A stretch of 34,764 nucleotides of DNA from Candidatus Saccharimonadota bacterium (GTDB lineage Bacteria; Patescibacteriota; Saccharimonadia; Saccharimonadales; UBA4665). Positions 29,605 to 34,764 of this stretch are shown one piece after another. The DNA is taken from contig DAIEFN010000005.1 of the NCBI GenBank assembly GCA_027325485.1, positions 1 to 34,764 on the forward strand. Reading direction: 5' to 3'. Both the position numbers and the translations under genes were made by a program. The stretch's first letter is position 1; every line of letters begins with the position of its first letter. The notes beneath the pieces are model-generated. The model ran no database searches and was not told the origin of the DNA. It saw only the letters and a program-made list of their open reading frames with translations.

Positions 29605-29655
29605 AACTTAAACTTAGCCTATCTAGATTTCGTAAGAAATAGCTTAAAAATATTA

Positions 29656-30438
29656 TCACTGTGCTGTAATCTGTCCAACGTCTGTCGTTTCCCAGCTGTT
29701 TTCGTACAACCAGGTACCACCATGCTGAAGGATGAAAGATGCACTCTGATGAACGTTTAGGATTCCAAGATCTAAATTCGGGTCATTATTTAGAGCCATA
29801 AAGTGCATTCCGCCCTCGGTCGTAGAATTCAGTACACTAACTTTAGTGCCAATTGGTACTCGAGCTATATTAGGCACGAAGCCAAAGTTGGTGTAGTTAA
29901 TGAGCAGGCTCTTAGTCGCGGGATCATATTTAGGCATCTCGTGATCATTAAGACCCTGCCAGCTCGCCAACGACTCGTTAACGCCACTCACATTACCCCT
30001 TAGTGCTGGGCTGTTGTTGGCTTCAAACTGCCAGCTGCCAGCGCTACTCACCACGAAAGATTTAGTATTGCCTGGGGTAATAGTTCCTAAATTGAGTCCT
30101 GGCAGGTTACCAATTTGAATCGGTAGCGGCATGAACAGTAGCGGGTGAGTCGTTGCGTTACTAACAAATATCGTTGTGCCAACGGGCACTACGAACTCGT
30201 TAGGCTCAAAGCCGTACTGATCGAACGACACAACCACACTAGGGCCGGGAGGGGTCGACGGTACCGCTAAGACTGGAGGCGGACTAACTTTTTGCACTCG
30301 CGAAGAAGACGTAGCTGGTGGCTGAGTTTTATGGGTTGTTAAGCGACCCCAGGTAAAAACACCATAAATTGCGCCGGCCGCAACCAATAAAACAGCAGTT
30401 ATGATTAACACATTCCCTAAAATGCTTCGGCTGGACAT
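29656..30438 (-). CDS. Membrane-anchored tandem cupredoxin-like protein
   Basis: A 260-residue protein with an N-terminal TM helix (about 8-30), a Pro/Ser linker, and two related beta-sandwich domains. Both contain the cupredoxin motif: FDQYGFEPNEFVVPVGTTIFVSN in the first, YTNFGFVPNIARVPIGTKVSVLN in the second. Each also has a LDLG/LNLG strand and an end strand with GSWQF or GTWLY. The Cys of the type-1 copper site is missing in both, although His is present after the N in TTHP and in GGMHFMAL, so blue-copper electron transfer is unlikely. Binding of a ligand, a protein or a different metal site is more likely. Precedes the HtrA-like gene, probably in one operon. Confidence 0.88.
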   Translation of the reverse strand: MSSRSILGNVLIITAVLLVAAGAIYGVFTWGRLTTHKTQPPATSSSRVQKVSPPPVLAVPSTPPGPSVVVSFDQYGFEPNEFVVPVGTTIFVSNATTHPLLFMPLPIQIGNLPGLNLGTITPGNTKSFVVSSAGSWQFEANNSPALRGNVSGVNESLASWQGLNDHEMPKYDPATKSLLINYTNFGFVPNIARVPIGTKVSVLNSTTEGGMHFMALNNDPNLDLGILNVHQSASFILQHGGTWLYENSWETTDVGQITAQ

Positions 30439-30851
30439 ATTTTAGTGCTCTTTCTGCTTGTTTTCGAAGAACAATTTGTTCTATTTTTTACCTATATTGC
30501 ACTAACTAAATCAGAGTATACTATTTGGCAGGCAAGCATACTACGGTCCCTGCTTGATCCCTCTATATTTTCTAGATATATCATCAAGTTTTCAAGCTGT
30601 GATCTAGCCTAATACGCACTTTAGGTAAACTCACTTTCACCTTTTCCTAACCACTATCGTGGCCCTAATAGGACTAGGTCAGCATAACTCATTCGTTATT
30701 AACAGGGCCCGGAAGTCACGCTGCAATTTGCTTAGGCTAGCTACCCTAGTCTTACTAACATTCAAGCGGGACCTCTATTAAATCTTTTATTATTCTTCAA
30801 AGTTCAAATTAAGCCCTGCATACCAAGCGGGACATAAAGGAGAGCACTACT
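30439..30851 (+). ncRNA. Gene-free 413-nt stretch with several possible RNA helices (putative structured leader or ncRNA)
   Basis: No convincing coding frame. A TATACT at 30517-30522 could start a plus-strand transcript near 30529. Possible helices: CAAGCA (30533-30538) with TGCTTG (30551-30556); CTAGAT (30572-30577) with ATCTAG (30602-30607); GGCCCT (30661-30666) with AGGGCC (30704-30709), enclosing ATAAC (30684-30688) with GTTAT (30695-30699). GACTAGG (30672-30678) could pair with CCTAGTC (30745-30751) outside the loop, forming a pseudoknot. CAAGCGGGAC occurs twice (30763-30772, 30824-30833). It may be a long leader of the Pol IV operon. It matches no RNase P, tmRNA, SRP or 6S RNA pattern I can recognise. 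Confidence 0.3.
30468..30482. promoter_or_regulatory. Perfect 15-bp palindrome AGAACAA-T-TTGTTCT, possible operator
   Basis: Seven-base perfect arms around a single T, 30 bp upstream of the cupredoxin-like gene start and 35 bp before the plus-strand TATACT. The GAAC-N5-GTTC core recalls Gram-positive SOS boxes (GAAC-N4-GTTC), and the Pol IV operon lies downstream, but spacing differs. A T-run follows on the plus strand. Confidence 0.4.
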
Positions 30852-31118
30852 ATGCGCGAGCAAATCGGCCAAGAGGTAAGTGTGGTTATGATCTATAGCG
30901 CCCCCAAGCGCCAGGCCTTGCCACATATCATTCGCTGGCAAAATCACGACTACAAGGTTGGTCAGATCGGCTACCACCACAGCGTGCGCCAAGGAGCAGC
31001 CCTACACCACATTTTTGAGCTGGTGGACGAAGGGAAGGCAACCTGGTTTCGGCTAGACTTTAATACTGCCAACCTGCACTGGAAATTAGATGCTGTCAGT
31101 GACGGCCAGCCGGCCTAA
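30852..31118 (+). CDS. Small partner protein of Y-family polymerase (DUF6504-like), 88 aa
   Basis: An 88-residue soluble protein with the layout of small proteins found beside dinB in other bacteria (DUF6504-like): HIIRWQNHDYKVGQIGYHH in the first half, then ALHHIFELV and TWFRLDFNTANLHWKL with a closing VSD. The family match is a judgement from the W...Y.V and FRL...W.L spacing, not from alignment. Start ATG 30852 has AAGGAG (30837-30842) 9 nt upstream. The dinB start follows the stop by 11 nt, so the two are probably co-expressed in a DNA-damage context. Confidence 0.75.
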   Translation: MREQIGQEVSVVMIYSAPKRQALPHIIRWQNHDYKVGQIGYHHSVRQGAALHHIFELVDEGKATWFRLDFNTANLHWKLDAVSDGQPA

Positions 31119-31129
31119 AGAAAACTGCT

Positions 31130-32368
31130 ATGGCACTTGAGCTAAGTCTTAACTACAACCAACCCCTCATTATGCACGTCGATTTAAACTCCTGCTTCGC
31201 CATGATTGAGCAGCAGGCTAATCCACTACTACGTAACCGACCAGTAGGGGTAGCTGCTTATGACACGCCGAAAGGTATTATTTTAGCTGCCAGCTATGAC
31301 GCCAAGGCTAAAGGCGTAAAGGTTGGCACAAGCGTCAGTGAAGCCAAATTACTGTGCCCGGGAATTGTCGTCCTAACGCCGGATCCAGACAAGTACTTTG
31401 ATGCTCATGCCCGCTTTCGCAAGGTACTACTGAATTACACCAGCTCGATTACACCCAAGAGCGTTGATGAATTCGTAATTGACTTCGCGGGCTCGCCAGC
31501 CCTCAGGAATGGCATTCCGCTTGAAGAAATCGGCAGGCAAATCAAGCAAGGTGTCAAAGATTCTCTTGGGGAATACGTCACGATTAATGTTGGTATCGGC
31601 CCAAACCGTTTCTTGGCTAAACTAGCGGCTGGCCTCAACAAACCAGACGGCCTGGACGTGATTAATGCTACTAATTTAAGAGCTACCTATGCTGGGCTCA
31701 CGCTCATTGATCTGCCTGGCATCAATACGCGCTACAGCGCCCGACTCAATCTAGCTGGGATTTATACACCGCTTGAGTTCTTAGATGCTCCCATGCCTAA
31801 ACTGAAGCACCAGGTTTTTCATAGTATTAACGGCTTTTATTGGTACTTACGTCTGCGTGGGCATGAAATTGACAGTGTCGACTTTAAGCGCAAGAGTTTC
31901 GGCCAACAATACGCCATTGGCAAGAAGACAATGGATAAGCAGGAACTAGCCAGGCTATTAATGAAGCTCTGCGAAAAGGCTGGGCGACGTCTCAGGCAGG
32001 ACGGCTACTCGGCTTATGGCATTAATCTGTGGCTGGCTTTTGCCGACCGTACCTACTGGTCTAGACGCCAAAAAACCACCGTAGCTCTATATTCCACCCA
32101 GGATATCTTCCGAGCCGCCCAAAGCTTATTAGAAGAGGTGCCCATATCAACACTCGCTACCAATATAGGGGTTACGGTGTATAACCTAAGCTCAAGGACA
32201 CCTTACCAACTGGGGCTCTTTGACAACCAACGAGGGGGGAGCCAAGCGCTGGCTAGAGCAGCGGATGCAGTCAATGACCGTTACGGTGAATTTACCTTAG
32301 TGCCGGCGCTCATGGCAAACATGGAGGAGACGATTATTCGGCGCGTAGCCTTCGGGCAGAGAAGTTAA
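31130..32368 (+). CDS. dinB: DNA polymerase IV (Y-family translesion polymerase)
   Basis: A 412-residue Y-family polymerase that copies past damaged template bases. Palm motifs: HVDLNSCFA with D18 as metal ligand, and SVDEFVIDF with D113 and E114. IGPNRFLAKLA (156-166) is the conserved nucleotide-binding stretch, followed by a thumb with DLPGINTRYSARL and a little-finger domain. QLGLFD at 360-365 matches the beta-clamp binding motif QLxLF, placed near the C-terminus. Length fits the full-length enzyme. Preceded by the 88-aa partner gene. Confidence 0.94.
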   Translation: MALELSLNYNQPLIMHVDLNSCFAMIEQQANPLLRNRPVGVAAYDTPKGIILAASYDAKAKGVKVGTSVSEAKLLCPGIVVLTPDPDKYFDAHARFRKVLLNYTSSITPKSVDEFVIDFAGSPALRNGIPLEEIGRQIKQGVKDSLGEYVTINVGIGPNRFLAKLAAGLNKPDGLDVINATNLRATYAGLTLIDLPGINTRYSARLNLAGIYTPLEFLDAPMPKLKHQVFHSINGFYWYLRLRGHEIDSVDFKRKSFGQQYAIGKKTMDKQELARLLMKLCEKAGRRLRQDGYSAYGINLWLAFADRTYWSRRQKTTVALYSTQDIFRAAQSLLEEVPISTLATNIGVTVYNLSSRTPYQLGLFDNQRGGSQALARAADAVNDRYGEFTLVPALMANMEETIIRRVAFGQRS

Positions 32369-32465
32369 CAGCTGGAAATAGTAACCAAGAAGGACGGCTT
32401 AAAGATTATCAATTAAAATGAGTTAGAATTAAGTATCAATAAAGTGTTAAAGATGGTAGGCAATT

Positions 32466-33188
32466 ATGAATCGGGACTTTGAAGTTTTGGCACCAAAAGT
32501 AGTACTTGGCGTAGCAGCGCACCCTGACGATCTAGATTTCGGGGCTTCAGCTTCAATGGCTAAGTTTGCCGCTGAGGGAGCGGAAATTTACTATCTCATC
32601 CTAACCGACGGCAGTAAGGGCAGTGCCGACCGCACCATTACGTCCGAGCAACTAATTAAAATGCGCCATTCTGAACAGCGAGTGGCCCTTAAAGCAGTTG
32701 GCGGAGTAGACGTCACTTTCTTGGATTACCCAGACGCTGCGCTAGAGATTAGTCAGACCCTGAAACGCGATATTGTACGTGAGATCCGTCGCCGCAAACC
32801 TGACGTGGTCGTAACGATGGACCCCAGTGTTCTTTATTCGGAGGTCCGCGGTTTCATTAACCACCCTGATCACCGTGCTGCCGGACAGGCCACAATCGAT
32901 GCCGTCTTTCCACTGGCACGCGATTACCTCACCTTTCCGGAGTTACTCAGTGAAGATCTGGAACCACATAAAGTAGCAACCCTGCTACTTACTAATTTTG
33001 ATAAGCAAAACTTTTATGTTGATGTCAGTGACACACTAAACCAGAAATTCGCTGCCCTCCAATCTCACGTGAGCCAAATCAGTGATATGGACTCAGTAAA
33101 GAAGTGGGTTAGTGAGTGGGCAGAGAAGGCCGGCAAACAGGCTGGCTGCAAATATGCTGAAGGGTTCATGCGCTTGGATTTGAACTAG
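32466..33188 (+). CDS. PIG-L/LmbE-family deacetylase
   Basis: A 240-residue Zn-dependent deacetylase of the LmbE/PIG-L class (GlcNAc-PI, GlcNAc-malate or other N-acetylglucosaminyl substrates in relatives). AHPDD at 18-22 and NHPDH at 132-136 supply the metal ligands. LTDGSKGSAD follows as expected. In bacteria, relatives serve thiol (bacillithiol or mycothiol) or envelope-glycan synthesis; nothing in the window decides which. An ACTAAC/GTTAGT hairpin (33205-33228) follows the gene, with little T-run. Confidence 0.92.
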   Translation: MNRDFEVLAPKVVLGVAAHPDDLDFGASASMAKFAAEGAEIYYLILTDGSKGSADRTITSEQLIKMRHSEQRVALKAVGGVDVTFLDYPDAALEISQTLKRDIVREIRRRKPDVVVTMDPSVLYSEVRGFINHPDHRAAGQATIDAVFPLARDYLTFPELLSEDLEPHKVATLLLTNFDKQNFYVDVSDTLNQKFAALQSHVSQISDMDSVKKWVSEWAEKAGKQAGCKYAEGFMRLDLN

Positions 33189-33329
33189 TTAGACCAGCAT
33201 CTATACTAACCCCTTGATTTTAGTTAGTGTTTATGTAAAGATGATGCCACGCTAGAATATGCTGCTAAAAAATCTTATTTCTAAGAAGAGTTCTAGGTCT
33301 GTAAGTATTAATTTAAGTTTTCGAATTGA

Positions 33330-33365
33330 TGAGGTGCAGCTAAGCGTGAAGAACGACTTACCTCA
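33330..33365 (+). other. Structured 5' leader of the RRM gene
   Basis: TGAGG (33330-33334) pairs with CCTCA (33361-33365); inside, TAAGCGT (33341-33347) pairs with ACG-A-CTTA (33353-33360, one bulged A) around loop GAAGA. The helix ends 19 nt before the AAGGA ribosome-binding site at 33385-33389. Confidence 0.4.
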
Positions 33366-33394
33366 GTCCGAAGAAAGAGGTAATAAGGATAGTT

Positions 33395-33655
33395 ATGGCA
33401 AATAAACTATTTGTCGGTTCACTGGCTTGGTCTGCAACTGATGACGACCTAGCAAAATTTTTCTCTAGCGTTGGGACAGTTGTCTCCGCTAAAGTAATTG
33501 TTGACCGCGACACAAATCGCAGCAAAGGTTTCGGCTTTGTCGAAATGAGCAGCGATGCTGAAGCGCAGGCAGCCATCGACAAGTTAAACGGCCAAGACTT
33601 AAGTGGTCGTCCAGTCGCTGTAAGCGAAGCTCGCCCACAAGCGCCACGCCAGTAA
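33395..33655 (+). CDS. Single-RRM RNA-binding protein
   Basis: An 86-residue protein that is essentially one RNA recognition motif: RNP2 LFVGSL at about 4-9 and RNP1 KGFGFVEM at about 46-53, with the usual beta-alpha-beta-beta-alpha-beta order. Such bacterial proteins, known best from cyanobacteria as cold-inducible Rbp, bind single-stranded RNA, often with low specificity. The C-terminus ends in a short RPQAPRQ tail. AAGGA (33385-33389) lies 5 nt before the ATG. The gene has a structured leader upstream and a strong terminator downstream, so it is probably monocistronic. Confidence 0.94.
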   Translation: MANKLFVGSLAWSATDDDLAKFFSSVGTVVSAKVIVDRDTNRSKGFGFVEMSSDAEAQAAIDKLNGQDLSGRPVAVSEARPQAPRQ

Positions 33656-33686
33656 AGTTATTGATTTAGCTTTTTACGGTAAGTTT

Positions 33687-33722
33687 AGGACCCTTCTCCT
33701 TTGAAAGAGCAGGGTCCTTTTT
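33687..33722 (+). terminator. Intrinsic terminator after the RRM gene
   Basis: AGGACCC (33687-33693) pairs with GGGTCCT (33712-33718), with possible inner CTC/GAG pairs, and the last T of the stem runs into four more T. The clearest rho-independent terminator in the window. Confidence 0.88.
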
Positions 33723-33772
33723 ATATCAATCACAAAAGCTCCCATTTAAGCCTAAAACCAAGCACTCACTGT

Positions 33773-33778
33773 TATAGT
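33773..33778 (+). promoter_or_regulatory. -10 element TATAGT, leaderless start of pgl
   Basis: TATAGT ends 7 nt before ATG 33786. It lies downstream of the RRM terminator, as expected for a new transcription unit. No -35 is clear. Confidence 0.5.
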
Positions 33779-33785
33779 ATTAATA

Positions 33786-34463
33786 ATGCAAGTTTATAAA
33801 GTCGGGGTCCCCGAAATTGCGATTAGTCCACTGACTAGCAAACTAAAAGGGGCGTTAAATCTAGGTCCCACACTTTGGTTGGTGCCTGGAGGTAGCAATA
33901 TTCCTCTAGTTGTTGCGGTGATGACCAGTTTGAGTGCGGAGCTGACAGATAATCTAATAATTGGCCTAACCGATGAACGTTTTGGTCCGTATAATCACCC
34001 GGATTCCAACTGGACACAACTGAGAGCCGCTGGTTTTGACCCTAAGCGAGCCCAGATTATCGAAACACTTAAAGCCGGTGTTGATAGTAGTCTTGAAAGT
34101 GCAGTCTTAAGCTATAACTCAGAGCTAGATACGATACTTGATGAGGTCAGCGCTGCCATTGGTCTTTTTGGCATGGGTGCTGACGGACATATCGCTGGCA
34201 TCCTGCCTAACTCGCCAGCGACTAATGAGACTAGCTACACCACGGTAACTGGCTACAACGCAACCCCGTTTAACCGCATCACGATTTCCTTCTCGGCCAT
34301 CCGGCGCCTAAACTCAGTTTTCCTGATCGCGATGGGTGAAACAAAGCGAGCTCAGATTGAACGCTTAATAACTCAGGAGGCTCCACTTAACGAACAACCA
34401 GCTCAAATCATTAAACAAGTCAGTGAAGCTTACTTATATAACGATCAACTAGGAGGAAAATAA
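33786..34463 (+). CDS. pgl: 6-phosphogluconolactonase
   Basis: A 225-residue NagB/DevB-fold enzyme that hydrolyses 6-phosphogluconolactone to 6-phosphogluconate in the oxidative pentose phosphate pathway. PGGSNIPL near residue 35 is the sugar-phosphate loop, TDERFGP and SNW (about 62-76) form the second motif, and GMGADGHIAGILP (about 128-141) is the diagnostic signature. The end of the gene contains AGGAGG (34451-34456), the ribosome-binding site of gnd, whose ATG is 2 nt past the stop. Confidence 0.94.
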   Translation: MQVYKVGVPEIAISPLTSKLKGALNLGPTLWLVPGGSNIPLVVAVMTSLSAELTDNLIIGLTDERFGPYNHPDSNWTQLRAAGFDPKRAQIIETLKAGVDSSLESAVLSYNSELDTILDEVSAAIGLFGMGADGHIAGILPNSPATNETSYTTVTGYNATPFNRITISFSAIRRLNSVFLIAMGETKRAQIERLITQEAPLNEQPAQIIKQVSEAYLYNDQLGGK

Positions 34464-34465
34464 GA

Positions 34466-34764
34466 ATGAAAATAATTATCCACGGCTTAGGGCGGATGGG
34501 TATGCAAATTGCGCATAAACTAGTCGACGGCGAACATCAGGTTATTGCCCACAACCGTTCAGTCGACAAAATTGATGAAGCAGCAGCCTTTGGTGCCATT
34601 AAGGCAGAAAGCAAAACTGACGCCATTAAACTCTTTAATGATGAACCGGTGGTCGTCTGGATAATGCTACCTTCTGATGTTGTTGATGACCAAATTGATG
34701 AATGGATGGATCTACTGCCGGCTGGGAGCATCATTGTTGATGGTGGAAATTCTGACTTCCGATC
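34466..34764 (+). CDS. gnd: 6-phosphogluconate dehydrogenase, decarboxylating (partial, cut by right window edge)
   Basis: The first 99 codons of a gene running out of the window. MKIIIHGLGRMGMQIA is the N-terminal Rossmann fold with GxGxMG, followed by HNRS after the second strand, VVWIMLPS and IIVDGGNSDF, all typical of 6-phosphogluconate dehydrogenases. This is the next enzyme after Pgl: it oxidises 6-phosphogluconate to ribulose 5-phosphate, CO2 and NAD(P)H. Asn after strand two (HNRS) leaves cofactor preference open. AGGAGG lies 9 nt before the ATG, and coupling to pgl is expected. Confidence 0.92.
   Translation, partial: MKIIIHGLGRMGMQIAHKLVDGEHQVIAHNRSVDKIDEAAAFGAIKAESKTDAIKLFNDEPVVVWIMLPSDVVDDQIDEWMDLLPAGSIIVDGGNSDFR

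Noticed and set aside
30672-30730. SRP RNA-like pieces (GGTCAG and CCCGGAAG)
   Set aside because: In SRP RNA these elements are contiguous in the tetraloop helix (GGTCAGG-CCGGAAGG-AGCAGCC). Here about 30 nt separate them and the AGCAGCC end is missing.
30439-30851. RNase P RNA, tmRNA or tRNA in the long gene-free region
   Set aside because: No GAGGAAAGTCCGGGC-like core, no GGTTCGAATCC T-arm and no CCA-bearing acceptor stem could be found.
1-34764. Alternative genetic code with TGA as Gly
   Set aside because: Several intact genes end in TGA at the expected length, often in ATGA/GTGA overlaps, and none needs read-through.

Overview
The window looks like a compact chromosomal segment from a Candidate Phyla Radiation (Patescibacteria) bacterium, most likely Saccharibacteria (TM7). 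That is an inference from gene content, not a database result. Genes are dense on both strands, many are small orphans, and operons use 4-bp ATGA/GTGA overlaps. TGA is an ordinary stop (it ends the metal-binding protein, the ApbE protein and the VKOR protein), which argues against the code-25 lineages Gracilibacteria and Absconditabacteria. I see no tRNA, rRNA, CRISPR array, IS element or phage gene.

Layout. Positions 1-3252: an ABC exporter half-transporter open at the left edge, then a disordered repeat-containing protein. 3354-6306: a four-TM membrane protein, a NUDIX hydrolase, a NAD(P)-binding protein and two unknown minus-strand genes. 6456-8999: a ferredoxin-reductase-like flavoprotein converging on an unusual sigma-70 factor. 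9155-11236: five small proteins, mostly unknown, and a degenerate HAD-like protein. 11363-14772: a tightly packed redox operon (membrane-tailed FAD/NAD(P)H reductase, ApbE flavin transferase, di-heme ferric-reductase-like membrane protein, anchored beta-sandwich protein). 14865-17447: a Zn/Mn-type ABC importer of three overlapping genes. 17458-21368 (minus): glutamate dehydrogenase followed by a two-gene ABC exporter. 21528-24774: a second ABC-2 exporter, then VKOR overlapping a short-chain dehydrogenase. 24874-28798: small membrane and unknown proteins, a Fet4-like permease, a protein with a sortase-like motif, an MBL-fold hydrolase and a GtrA-like protein. 28795-30438 (minus): a tandem cupredoxin-like protein and a PDZ-less HtrA protease. 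30439-30851: a 413-nt gene-free, structure-rich stretch. 30852-34764: a Pol IV operon, a PIG-L deacetylase, an RRM protein with an intrinsic terminator, and pgl-gnd of the oxidative pentose phosphate pathway, with gnd cut by the right edge.

How it fits together. The redox operon could move electrons from cytoplasmic NAD(P)H through flavin and heme to the outside, next to a metal importer. VKOR, the cupredoxin-like protein and HtrA suggest an oxidative, quality-controlled exterior. pgl-gnd and glutamate dehydrogenase could supply reduced nicotinamide cofactors.

The most general observation concerns expression. At least eight genes have a -10-like hexamer whose last base lies only 6-8 nt before the start codon and lack a clear Shine-Dalgarno sequence, which predicts leaderless mRNAs. 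Operon-internal and some other genes carry strong AGGAGG-type sites. This pattern corrects several start codons (9450, 23528, 27790).
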